Source of the DNA: Pseudomonas putida
GTDB lineage: Bacteria; Pseudomonadota; Gammaproteobacteria; Pseudomonadales; Pseudomonadaceae
NCBI RefSeq assembly: GCF_002741075.1
Contig: NZ_CP016634.1
Coordinates: 822,501 to 886,500, forward strand
DNA length: 64,000 bases
Direction: 5' to 3'
Of this stretch, positions 29,619 through 37,340 are shown one piece after another. Positions within the stretch are counted from its first letter, which is position 1. Every line of letters begins with the position of its first letter. The notes beneath the pieces are model-generated. The model had not been told where the DNA came from. It was given only the letters and a program-made list of their open reading frames with translations, and did not search any database. The position numbers were made by a program, and so were the translations under genes.

Positions 29619-30024
29619 AGTTATTACCCTCATCAGTGGTCCCTAAAGGGGAGTCCGGGACGCTCATCCAGCATTCTTCGCACCCATGCGCAATGACGGC
29701 TTTGTGGGCCGCCCAGCCAGGGTCGCAGAGAATCCTTACAGAAGCTGCTTTCAAAGTTTTACGCCTGTAGAACGGTGAGCTGATGAGGGCTGGCGCGGGT
29801 CATGCACGGTGGCATGTCCCGGCCAACGCCGTTCTACCGGATGAACTGTGCTCGTGACGCTTTGAAAACAGCTTCCAACGGACATTGGTGCCTTGAAAAG
29901 GCGGTGTGATTCTACGGCAAAAAAAGAGCGAACGTAAGGCGGCACACGCGACTTTAACGAGTGACCCTGGTTAGACAAAGGGCTAACATTGCCGGGTGTT
30001 CCACCGCCAGGCCGTTGTCTGTAC
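29619..30024. promoter_or_regulatory. 405-base intergenic region upstream of acnB
   Basis: The region contains no supported gene. It holds the acnB leader and promoter on the minus strand and, on the plus strand, the start region of the DUF1289 gene. Its main feature is the large inverted repeat at 29741-29875, listed separately. A run of seven A residues lies near 29920. Confidence 0.6.
29741..29875. repeat. 135-base imperfect inverted repeat upstream of acnB
   Basis: The outer arms gaagctgctttcaaag (29741-29756) and ctttgaaaacagcttc (29860-29875) match at 15 of 16 positions. Inside, gtagaacgg (29767-29775) pairs with ccgttctac (29828-29836), and further in ggctggcgcggg-catgc pairs approximately with catgtcccggcc. 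The whole element could fold into one long interrupted hairpin or a cruciform. It may be a MITE-like insertion, a structured 5' leader of acnB, or an sRNA gene; it does not look like the REP family. Confidence 0.7.
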
Positions 30025-30492
30025 ATGTCCAACCAGTCCATCAAAACCCCTTGCGTAGGGCTCTGCTCCACGGTCTATGGCGACCTGGTGTGCCGGGGCT
30101 GCAAGCGCTTCCACCACGAAGTGATCCACTGGAACAGCTACGACGAGGACGAAAAACGTGCCGTCTGGCAGCGCCTGGAGCAACTGCTGGTGCAGGTGAT
30201 GATGGCCAAGCTGGAAGTGTTCGACAAAGCACGCCTGCGCCAGCAACTGGAGCAGCGTTCGATTCGTTTTCTGGCGCACCAGTCCGAATATTGCTGGGCC
30301 TATCAGTTGATCGCCCGAGGCGCGCGCATGATCCGGGATCTGGAAGCTTATGGCATGGCCCTGCTTCCTGAGTTTCGCGACTGGGAACTGCCGCAGCTGC
30401 GTGACGCCATCGACCGGGAGTTCTTTCTGCTTTCCGAGGCGCACTATCAACGCTATATCGCGCCGTCCTTTCTCAAGCAGGCGCTGGGCTAG
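30025..30492 (+). CDS. DUF1289 protein, 155 aa
   Basis: The N-terminus carries the DUF1289 cysteine pattern: C10 and C14 in TPCVGLC, then C23 and C26 in VCRGCKRF, likely a zinc or iron-sulfur site, followed by the conserved WNSYDEDEKRAVWQRLEQ. Unlike the usual short DUF1289 proteins (about 60-80 residues), it has about 95 extra residues forming a helical C-terminal region (FLAHQSEYCWAYQLIARG, REFFLLSEAHYQRYI). Biochemical function unknown. The ATG at 30025 lacks a clear binding site but fits the conserved start MSNQSIKTPC. Confidence 0.85.
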   Translation: MSNQSIKTPCVGLCSTVYGDLVCRGCKRFHHEVIHWNSYDEDEKRAVWQRLEQLLVQVMMAKLEVFDKARLRQQLEQRSIRFLAHQSEYCWAYQLIARGARMIRDLEAYGMALLPEFRDWELPQLRDAIDREFFLLSEAHYQRYIAPSFLKQALG

Positions 30493-30540
30493 GCGGGCGC
30501 CCTTGCCCAAGGGCGCCGCGCAGGCGCCCGTCCAGCGAAC

Positions 30541-30897
30541 TCAGTCGCCGCTGTACTCGCAGCCGCTGGTGCAGGTTTCGTGGATACGGACCTTCGACAG
30601 CTCCGGCAGCAGAGGCTTGACCTGGTCCCAGATCCACTTGGCGATCACCTCACTGGTGGGGTTCTCAAGGCCCGGAATGTCGTTCAGGTAGTTGTGGTCC
30701 AACTGCTCGTAGATTGGCTTGAAGATCGCCTTGATCTCGGCGAAGTCGCGGATCCAGCCGGTGTGAGGGTCGAGCGGGCCGGTCAGGTGCAGACCGACCT
30801 TGAACGAGTGGCCGTGCAGGCGACCGCATTTGTGCCCGGTGGGAACGTTGGGCAGGCGGTGGGCCGATTCGAATGTAAATTCCTTGAAGATTTCCAC
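30541..30897 (-). CDS. queD: 6-carboxy-5,6,7,8-tetrahydropterin synthase
   Basis: Second step of queuosine (preQ0) synthesis, from dihydroneopterin triphosphate. 118 residues, the usual bacterial length. Zinc ligands H13 (SAHRL), H28 and H30 (LHGHS); catalytic C24 in HKCGR; D67-H68 in QLDHN; a conserved Glu in IHETCTSGC near the C-terminus. It stands alone between DUF1289 and the patatin gene. No preQ1 riboswitch was seen in the short upstream gap. Confidence 0.95.
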   Translation of the reverse strand: MEIFKEFTFESAHRLPNVPTGHKCGRLHGHSFKVGLHLTGPLDPHTGWIRDFAEIKAIFKPIYEQLDHNYLNDIPGLENPTSEVIAKWIWDQVKPLLPELSKVRIHETCTSGCEYSGD

Positions 30898-30949
30898 GCT
30901 GTAGAGACTCTTGAAAACAATGCTGGCGTGCAGTTTATCAGCATGCCCG

Positions 30950-32029
30950 CTACAAGGCTTGCAGCCGTTCGTGCAGCCGCCCGGTGGTGATCAGCTCCAG
31001 CAGTTCATCGCCCAGGCGCTGGCTCTCGGCGATGGCCTTGTACCAGTAACGCTTGCGCGCGGGGGCATCGCCCATGAAGCGCTTGAAGTCGTTGCGGTCC
31101 GGCAGCTTGCCGTAGGGCAGGGCGGCCAGGTACTGGGGGGAGGGTGTCATCAGCAGTACGTTGTGCAGGCGCCTGGCATCGCCGCGGCGCCAGGGCAGAG
31201 CCTTGTCGAACCAACCGGGCACCACTTTGTCGGTGAAGTGCGGGTAGAGCACCAGATCATCGCCTTGGTAGGGCAGGTCCAGGTGATAGTCGAGCAGGCC
31301 GCCGTCGCGGTAGGTGCCGGCACCTGCGCCGGGAATGTCACGCACGCCTTCCATCACCATGGGGATCGAGCCCGAGGCGAGCAGGGCATGGCGCAGGTTG
31401 GCCAAGTCCAGGGGCAGACAGCGTGATGGGAAGTCGGTCAGCGCGTCCAGCGGTGGCGCGGCGCGCCCGTCATGCAGAATGACGCGCTCGAAATGCCGCG
31501 CCAGGCGTGAGCGGCCGAGCAAGTTGTTGGCGATCACCGAAGACAACCCCACGCCCAGTCGGCCGCGATGGTCATCGGCGAGCAAGCCGTGGCTTTTGAC
31601 CACCATGATGTTCAGGCGGTAATGCGGGTTGGCGAGGATCTGCCCGTCGCGGCCTTGCAGCAGCTCATCGAGCATGCGCGTGCAGCTTTGGCTGATCTGG
31701 GTTGGTGTCACGCCCTTGGCAAAATCCTGTTCGGTGTACAGCTCACCCAGGCGACGCAGGCCATCGACCGGATCGTCCAGGCAGGCACTGGCGAAGCGCC
31801 AGGCACCGATCGAGGCGCCGATCAGCGCGCGTTGACGTGGCGCCGAGGGCAGCCACTGCCCGAACAGCGCCAGGTCCAGCCCTTGGATGCCCAGTGGCTT
31901 GGGCCCGCCGGCGGCGCCTGGCAGTACGCCCACATCAGCCGCCCGCAGGCCGCGTTCGCGAATCTGGCGCAAGGCGCGTTGGCCAGCCTTGAAGGTCAGG
32001 GCAGGGTACTTGATGTGGATGGCGCTCAT
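30950..32029 (-). CDS. patatin-like phospholipase / acyl hydrolase
   Basis: 359 residues with the features of a patatin-type serine lipase: the Gly-rich oxyanion loop [11 protein letters not shown] (38-48), nucleophile elbow GASIG with Ser73, and dyad Asp in [10 protein letters not shown] (D242). Expected to cleave acyl chains from lipids. No signal peptide, so presumably cytoplasmic or exported by other means; it lacks the RssA-like GXGXXG in the canonical place and seems a divergent branch. It runs opposite to the following PepSY operon, and a REP-like sequence lies between them. Confidence 0.83.
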   Translation of the reverse strand: MSAIHIKYPALTFKAGQRALRQIRERGLRAADVGVLPGAAGGPKPLGIQGLDLALFGQWLPSAPRQRALIGASIGAWRFASACLDDPVDGLRRLGELYTEQDFAKGVTPTQISQSCTRMLDELLQGRDGQILANPHYRLNIMVVKSHGLLADDHRGRLGVGLSSVIANNLLGRSRLARHFERVILHDGRAAPPLDALTDFPSRCLPLDLANLRHALLASGSIPMVMEGVRDIPGAGAGTYRDGGLLDYHLDLPYQGDDLVLYPHFTDKVVPGWFDKALPWRRGDARRLHNVLLMTPSPQYLAALPYGKLPDRNDFKRFMGDAPARKRYWYKAIAESQRLGDELLELITTGRLHERLQAL

Positions 32030-32077
32030 GACGGATCTCGCAGGCTACAAGCGGGTGATTATAGAGAGGATTGTCCG

Positions 32078-32115
32078 CTCCGGCCCTTTCGCGGATAGCC
32101 CCGTGAAGCGGGCAC
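32078..32115. repeat. REP-like sequence
   Basis: The sequence ccctttcgcggatagccccgtgaagcggg is a degenerate REP in the gap between the patatin gene and the PepSY operon. Confidence 0.5.
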
Positions 32116-32220
32116 CCAAGCTGCGCTATCATGGCGCCTGCTGTTTTCAGGTTGGATTAAGGACCGGGGGGTAATCTTAACCCCGTAGACAACTTGCTGA
32201 TCTCGATGGAGAGAGAACCC

Positions 32221-32529
32221 ATGAAAACTTTGACTGCCCTGTTCACTGCCGCCGCCCTCGCTTTCGGTGCCAATGCAGCCTTCGCCAAGGAAGTGCAACC
32301 TGATGAAGTGGTGAAGTTGGTCAACGCCAAGACCATCAAGTCCCTGGACGAGCTCAAGGCTGCCGCCGTGGCCAAGCACCCAGGCGCCACCGTGACCGAT
32401 TCGGAGCTGGAAAACGAATACGGCCGCTACATCTACAAGGTCGAGCTGCGCGATACCCAGAACGTCGAGTGGGACGTGGACCTGGACGCCAAGACCGGTG
32501 AAGTCCTCAAGGACGAACGAGACAACTGA
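32221..32529 (+). CDS. periplasmic PepSY-domain protein
   Basis: 102 residues: a cleavable signal peptide (MKTLTALFTAAALAFGANAAFA) and one PepSY domain with the typical YIYKVELRD...WDVDLDAKTGEVL. PepSY domains inhibit proteases or sense ligands in the periplasm. The stop overlaps the next gene's ATG by one base. It opens an operon with a second PepSY protein, a response regulator and a sensor kinase, an order known from the BqsRS/CarSR locus of P. aeruginosa. Confidence 0.92.
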   Translation: MKTLTALFTAAALAFGANAAFAKEVQPDEVVKLVNAKTIKSLDELKAAAVAKHPGATVTDSELENEYGRYIYKVELRDTQNVEWDVDLDAKTGEVLKDERDN

Positions 32530-32843
32530 TGCGTGAACTCCCGCGAACGGCGCGCTACCTGGCCCTGGCCCTGATGGCCGCCTGTTCGCTGGCAGGTGCC
32601 CGTGACCTAGACCAGGATGAAGCCCTCGAGCTGCGCCAGAAGGGCATCATCCTACCGTTGGAACACCTGCTCGAATCCGCCCTGGGACGCTATCCCGGGG
32701 CGCGTTTGCTGGAGGCGGAGCTCGAGGAAAAACACGACCGTTACGCGTACGAGGTCGAGTTGCTGACCCCGGCTGGCGTGGTCCGCGAGATCAAGCTCGA
32801 CGCGCGTACCGGTGAGCTGCTCAAAGACGAGGAAGACGACTGA
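32529..32843 (+). CDS. second PepSY-domain protein
   Basis: 104 residues, paralogous to the previous product (YAYEVELLTPAGVVREIKLDARTGELLKDEEDD). The N-terminus is an export signal, LALALMAACSLAGARD; the Cys could be a lipobox, but Met at -3 is unusual, so lipidation is uncertain. The extremely acidic end, KDEEDD, could bind metal ions. It ends immediately before the response regulator start, so the two are coupled. Probably a periplasmic ligand or accessory factor of the kinase. Confidence 0.9.
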   Translation: MRELPRTARYLALALMAACSLAGARDLDQDEALELRQKGIILPLEHLLESALGRYPGARLLEAELEEKHDRYAYEVELLTPAGVVREIKLDARTGELLKDEEDD

Positions 32844-33512
32844 ATGCGCCTGCTGCTTGTCGAGGACAATGTCCCTCTGGCCGATGAATTGATCGCCGGC
32901 CTGCAGCGCCAGGGATATGCCGTGGACTGGCTGGCCGATGGCCGTGATGCGGTGTACCAGGGCCAGAGCGAGCCTTACGACCTGATCATCCTTGACCTGG
33001 GGCTGCCCGGCCTGCCAGGGCTCGAGGTGTTGGGCCAGTGGCGCGCCGCCAACCTGGCCACGCCGGTGCTGATTCTCACCGCGCGTGGCTCCTGGGCCGA
33101 ACGGATCGAAGGGCTCAAGACCGGAGCCGATGACTACCTGACCAAACCTTTCCACCCCGAGGAGCTGCAATTGCGTATTCAATCGCTGTTGCGTCGTGCC
33201 CGGGGCTTGGCCAACCAGCCGACGCTGGAAGCCGCTGGTCTGCATCTAGATGAAGGCCGTCAATGCGTGACCCGCGAAGGCGTCGATATCCAGCTGACGG
33301 CCGCGGAGTTTCGTCTGCTGCGCTATTTCATGCTGCACCCGCAGCAGGTGTTGTCCAAGAGCCACCTGGCCGAGCACTTGTACGATGGTGAGACCGAGCG
33401 TGACTCCAACGTGCTTGAGGTGCACGTCAACCACCTGCGCCGCAAGCTCGGCCGCAGCGTGATCGAGACGCGGCGCGGCCAGGGTTACGTGTATGCCGGG
33501 AGCGCGGCGTGA
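32844..33512 (+). CDS. OmpR-family response regulator
   Basis: 222 residues. The receiver domain has acidic residues E7-D8, phosphoacceptor D51 in LILDLGLPG, and the KPF lysine in DDYLTKPF. The C-terminal winged helix contains ITAAEF-like [13 protein letters not shown] and [11 protein letters not shown]. Gene order with PepSY proteins upstream and the kinase downstream suggests the Fe(II)/Ca2+-responsive BqsR/CarR type, an inference from context. The last four bases overlap the kinase start (GTGA). Confidence 0.93.
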   Translation: MRLLLVEDNVPLADELIAGLQRQGYAVDWLADGRDAVYQGQSEPYDLIILDLGLPGLPGLEVLGQWRAANLATPVLILTARGSWAERIEGLKTGADDYLTKPFHPEELQLRIQSLLRRARGLANQPTLEAAGLHLDEGRQCVTREGVDIQLTAAEFRLLRYFMLHPQQVLSKSHLAEHLYDGETERDSNVLEVHVNHLRRKLGRSVIETRRGQGYVYAGSAA

Positions 33513-34828
33513 GGTCTATCCAGGCACGCCTGAGCCTTGGCCTGGTGGCCGTGCTGGTGGTGGTTGGGCTGGCCCTGGCCCAACTGAGCCTGTGGCTGTT
33601 CGAGGTCGGCTTGCAGCGTTACCTGGAGGCCGGCTTGCGCAAGGAAAGCGAGAACCTGCTGGTGGCCTTGGTGCGCGGCCCGTCGGGATTGCAGTTGGAT
33701 GAGCGACGCATATCGGCGGCCTATCAGCGCCCGTTTTCGGGCTATTACTTTCGCATCGACTTCGACCAGGGCACGTGGCGCTCACGCTCGCTGTGGGACC
33801 TGGACATGCCCAAGCCTGCGGTTCCAGGGCTTGAGGACGGCCTTGAGCTCGGGCCGGAGGGCCAACAATTGCTGACCTTACGTGCCGACTACCGACGCCT
33901 GGGCCAGGACATCTCGATCAGCGTGGCGCAGGATTACTCTCCGGTGCGTGACGGCTTTCGTCGTATGCAACAGATTGGTCTTGGCATGGGATTGGCGGCG
34001 CTGGTGCTGGTGCTGGTGTTGCAGCGCCTGACCGTGACCCGCTCGCTACGCCCTCTGGAGCGGGCACGCCAGCAGATCGCTCAGTTGCAGCAAGGCCAGC
34101 GCTCCCAACTCGACGCCCAGGTACCCAGTGAGTTGCAACCTTTGGTGGACCAGATCAATCACCTGCTGGCGCATACCGAGGATAGCCTGCGCCGCTCGCG
34201 TAATGCCTTGGGCAACCTGGGGCATGCCTTGAAAACGCCACTGGCGGTGCTGTTGAGCCTGGCCGCCAGCGAGCGCCTGAAAGACATGCCGGAAGTGCGC
34301 GACCAACTGCGCGAGCAGCTCGGGCAGATCCAGCAACGCCTGGCCCGTGAACTCAACCGCGCGCGCCTGGCCGGTGATGCGCTGCCCGGTGCACAGTTCG
34401 ACTGCGATGCCGAGTTGCCGGGCTTGCTCGGCACCCTGGGCATGATCCATGGCGAAGGGCTGCTGCTCGAGCGCGACGTGCCTGCGGGGCTGTTGTTGCC
34501 TTGGGATCGGGAAGACCTGCTGGAGCTGCTTGGCAACTTGCTGGACAACGCCTGCAAATGGGCCGACAGCGAAGTGCGCCTGGGCATCGCGCCGACAGTC
34601 GAGGGGTATCAGTTGTGGGTCGACGACGATGGCCCTGGCATTCCCGAGGCGGCGCGCCTGCAGGTTCTGGAGCGAGGTTCGCGGCTGGACGAGCAGGTCG
34701 ATGGGCATGGCCTGGGCCTTGGCATCGTGCGCGATATCGTCGAGGCGTGGGGCGGCACGCTGGCGCTGTTGGAAAGCCCATTGGGTGGTTTGCGGGTGAG
34801 TATCTCGCTGCCACGCAAGGGGCGTTGA
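33509..34828 (+). CDS. membrane sensor histidine kinase
   Basis: 439 residues, starting at GTG. TM1 at 9-31 and TM2 at 156-173 enclose a periplasmic sensor domain of about 125 residues. Then a HAMP-like linker, the phosphoacceptor H239 in [13 protein letters not shown], and an ATPase domain with N-box [10 protein letters not shown] and G-boxes DDDGPGIP and [15 protein letters not shown] is the PhoQ/BqsS-like version of the H-box. I do not see the periplasmic RExxE iron motif described for BqsS; the nearest is RKESE (44-48), so the signal is uncertain. Confidence 0.93.
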   Translation: MRSIQARLSLGLVAVLVVVGLALAQLSLWLFEVGLQRYLEAGLRKESENLLVALVRGPSGLQLDERRISAAYQRPFSGYYFRIDFDQGTWRSRSLWDLDMPKPAVPGLEDGLELGPEGQQLLTLRADYRRLGQDISISVAQDYSPVRDGFRRMQQIGLGMGLAALVLVLVLQRLTVTRSLRPLERARQQIAQLQQGQRSQLDAQVPSELQPLVDQINHLLAHTEDSLRRSRNALGNLGHALKTPLAVLLSLAASERLKDMPEVRDQLREQLGQIQQRLARELNRARLAGDALPGAQFDCDAELPGLLGTLGMIHGEGLLLERDVPAGLLLPWDREDLLELLGNLLDNACKWADSEVRLGIAPTVEGYQLWVDDDGPGIPEAARLQVLERGSRLDEQVDGHGLGLGIVRDIVEAWGGTLALLESPLGGLRVSISLPRKGR

Positions 34829-35043
34829 CGGGGGCTGCACCTCGATTGGCTCATCGTGCCCTCTGTGGAGTAGGGCCATCGCAGGCTTTGCCAGCCCCCA
34901 CGAGGATCACCGCCATCCCTGTATTCGCAGGTAAATCCACTTTCACACGGTCACCGCAGGGCTCGGTACTGCAAAAAAATTGCAGTTCAGCGGCACTTTT
35001 TTGAATTGGCCCCCTTGCCACCGCACCCGGCACAATCGCCGCC

Positions 35044-35157
35044 ATGAAACTTCGTGTTTCCATCTCCATGGATGGAGCCATTAAGCTATTGCATTCGCAA
35101 TACAAGCCCAGGCTGCTTTGGCTGGGCTTTCTTTTTAAATCAGAAGAACACGATTGA
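35044..35157 (+). CDS. possible 37-codon leader ORF upstream of the HPP-CBS gene
   Basis: The ATG at 35044 opens a frame of 37 codons, MKLRVSISMDGAIKLL..., to a TGA at 35155-35157 that overlaps the TTG start (35154) of the next gene as TTGA. It contains a terminator-like hairpin at 35104-35136. Codon use (CTT, CGT, TTT, TTG, AAA) is less GC-biased than in normal genes here. There is no binding site, but a promoter just upstream could make it nearly leaderless. This is the layout of a leader peptide controlling attenuation; translation is unproven. Confidence 0.4.
   Translation: MKLRVSISMDGAIKLLHSQYKPRLLWLGFLFKSEEHD
35104..35136 (+). terminator. terminator-like hairpin inside the leader of the HPP-CBS gene
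   Basis: Arms aagcccag (35104-35111) and ctgggctt (35122-35129) are perfectly complementary and are followed by tttcttttt. It stands 18 bases before the next start codon, so it either ends an upstream RNA or attenuates the downstream gene. Confidence 0.75.
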
Positions 35158-36323
35158 CTGCCCCGATGTCTGCCTCGCGTCCTGAAAGCCGTCTGCAGCG
35201 CTTGTTGCCTGCGCCCCTGAACATCCCTCCCAAAGAATGGCTGCGTGCCGGCATTGGCGCTTTGCTGGGCCTGCTGCTCGCCGGGACCCTCGTCAGCATG
35301 GCCTACGGTCCCTCGGTCGCCCTGCATCTGCTCGGCCCTCTGGCCGCCTCGGCGGTGCTGGTGTTCGCAGTGCATTCCGGGCCGTTGGCTCAGCCGTGGC
35401 CCGTGCTGGGCAGCTATGCCGTGGCCTGCATCGTCGGGCTGTTGATGCGCCATTACCTGGGCACCGAGCTGTGGGTCGCTGCCACCGCGTTGGGCCTGTC
35501 GATCGTGGTGATGTGCCTGTTGCGCTGTCTGCATCCGCCAGGTGGCGCGGTAGCGGCAGGGGCGGTGTTGGCCGACCCGGGGCTGACGGCGCTGGGCAAT
35601 CACCTGCTCGAGCCGATCGTGCTCAATGCCTTGATCCTGGTTGCCGTAGCGGTGCTTTACAATCGCCTGACCGGCGTGCGCTACCCCAAAGGACCCTTGC
35701 CGCGCAAGGACCTGCACCACACCCACGACCCGCTGCCCAGCGAGCGGGTAGGGGTGAACAGTGAAGACCTGGATGTCGCCCTGGAAGAGTTGGGCGAGTT
35801 CGTCGACGTCACGCGCGATGAGCTCGAGCGCATCATCCTGGCCACCGAGCAGCACGCCCTGCAACGTAGCCTGGGTGGTATCACCGCGGCGTCGGTGATG
35901 TCCCGAGACGTGCAGTTCGCCTCGCCGGCCACGACCTTGGAGCAGGCCTGGAAGATGCTCTCCAGCCACCACCTCAAGACCTTGCCGGTACTCGAAGGCA
36001 CTCGTCTGGTGGGCATCGTCAGCCTCAGTGACCTGGTCGGCCCGGCCATGGCCCGGGCGCGCTTCAGCTGGCGTGGGCTATTGCGTCGCCCCGTGGTGCG
36101 TATGGAGCAGGTGATGAGCCGTCGGGTCATCAGCGTCAGCAGCCAGCATCCGCTCGATCGCCTGCTGCCGCTGCTGAGCGAGCAGGGCCTGCACTGCCTG
36201 CCGGTGCTCGAGGACGACAAGTTGGTCGGTGTGATCACCCAGACCGATCTGATCGCTGGCCTGAAGCGGCATTTGCTCAATGCTGCCGCGCAACGTTCAG
36301 ATAATCGGGTCCCAGCGCTGTGA
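35154..36323 (+). CDS. HPP-family membrane protein with two CBS domains
   Basis: 389 residues from TTG (35154) or 385 from ATG (35166). Residues about 30-175 form the HPP membrane domain with four to five hydrophobic helices, including the signature LHPPGGAVAAGAV. The C-terminal half carries two CBS modules (VMSRDVQFASPATTLEQAW... and VMSRRVISVSSQHPLDRLL...), which usually bind adenosyl ligands and regulate transport. HPP proteins have been linked to nitrite transport in chloroplasts and cyanobacteria; the substrate here is unknown. Its last 27 bases overlap the 3' end of the LysR gene. Confidence 0.88.
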   Translation: MTAPMSASRPESRLQRLLPAPLNIPPKEWLRAGIGALLGLLLAGTLVSMAYGPSVALHLLGPLAASAVLVFAVHSGPLAQPWPVLGSYAVACIVGLLMRHYLGTELWVAATALGLSIVVMCLLRCLHPPGGAVAAGAVLADPGLTALGNHLLEPIVLNALILVAVAVLYNRLTGVRYPKGPLPRKDLHHTHDPLPSERVGVNSEDLDVALEELGEFVDVTRDELERIILATEQHALQRSLGGITAASVMSRDVQFASPATTLEQAWKMLSSHHLKTLPVLEGTRLVGIVSLSDLVGPAMARARFSWRGLLRRPVVRMEQVMSRRVISVSSQHPLDRLLPLLSEQGLHCLPVLEDDKLVGVITQTDLIAGLKRHLLNAAAQRSDNRVPAL

Positions 36324-37163
36324 CCAATCGCTGTTGCCGGCGGCCACCAGCCGGCGCAACACGCTGAAGGCTTGCTGCAAGGCCTCGCTGTCGCGCTTGC
36401 GGGCGTAGACAAGGAAGGTCGGGTAGGTGAACTCCGGTGCCTGTGGCACGCGTTCGACCACGCCTTTTTCCAGGTAGGCCTGCACCACCCGTGTACGGAA
36501 GTAGCCGCTGCCTCCTTGCTCGAGAATGAACTGCAACGCCAAAGGGCCCAGGTTGAAACTCAGCGCCGGGCGCGCGCAGTCGGGCAGGGCGGCATCATGC
36601 TGGCGGCGGAAGGCCTCGCCCCAGTCGATGTAGATATAGGGCTCGGGTTGATCGACCCGGCGCACGCGGATCAGCTTCTCTTCCATCAACTGCTCCACCT
36701 GCAGCCCCGGGCCGTAGGTCGGCTGGTACACCAGCGCTGCGTCGAGCAAGCCCATTTCCACCTTGCGCAGCAACGACTCGCCATCGCTCACCTCACTGCG
36801 GATGGCATGGCTGGGCAATTCGCGGTGCAGGGTGCTGACCCAGCTGAGCATCATCGGGTTGGCCAGGCTCACCTCGCCGCCCACGTGCAGCACCTGCTGA
36901 CACCCCTGGGGCAGCGGCAGATCGCGGCGGGCGGCCTCCCAGGTCTGCACCATCTGGTTGGCATAGACGACGAACGCCTCGCCATCGCTGGTGAGCGTTG
37001 CGCCGTTGCGGCTGCGGATGAACAGTTGGCAGCCCAGTTGCTGCTCCAGGCGTTGCACCCGTGCGGTGATGGCAGTCTGTGATACGAACAGGCGTTCGGC
37101 GGCGGCGACGAGGCTGCCGCAGCGCACGATTTCCAGAAAGGTACGGGCCTGGTCGATATCCAT
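36297..37163 (-). CDS. LysR-family transcriptional regulator
   Basis: 288 residues. N-terminal winged HTH (QARTFLEIVRCGSLVAAAERLFVSQTAITARVQRLE) and a C-terminal effector domain. Divergent from prpE with a 177-base shared region, so it is a candidate regulator of prpE or of itself. Its 3' end overlaps the convergent HPP-CBS gene by 27 bases, so the two messages are antisense to each other at their ends. The effector is unknown. Confidence 0.9.
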   Translation of the reverse strand: MDIDQARTFLEIVRCGSLVAAAERLFVSQTAITARVQRLEQQLGCQLFIRSRNGATLTSDGEAFVVYANQMVQTWEAARRDLPLPQGCQQVLHVGGEVSLANPMMLSWVSTLHRELPSHAIRSEVSDGESLLRKVEMGLLDAALVYQPTYGPGLQVEQLMEEKLIRVRRVDQPEPYIYIDWGEAFRRQHDAALPDCARPALSFNLGPLALQFILEQGGSGYFRTRVVQAYLEKGVVERVPQAPEFTYPTFLVYARKRDSEALQQAFSVLRRLVAAGNSDWSQRWDPII

Positions 37164-37340
37164 TGAGACGGCTCGCTGGCTGAGGGGAGCCCTATTCTAG
37201 GCCTTTGCCATGCAGCGGGGCGACAGCCCCATGCAATCTTGCATATCGGTTGCGACTTAAGTCCGGTGGCGAGCGCAGGGGACCGGTCCATACTCGAGAT
37301 TCGCCCTTCAATAACAACAAGTACCGGGTTGCACATCGAC

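Noticed and set aside
27372..29696. A 774-codon plus-strand frame antisense to acnB
   Set aside because: acnB is certain from family motifs; the plus frame has no family character and no binding site.
32844..34828. Assignment of the two-component system as PhoPQ or PmrAB
   Set aside because: PepSY genes and the lack of the typical neighbours (oprH, arn genes) point to another system.
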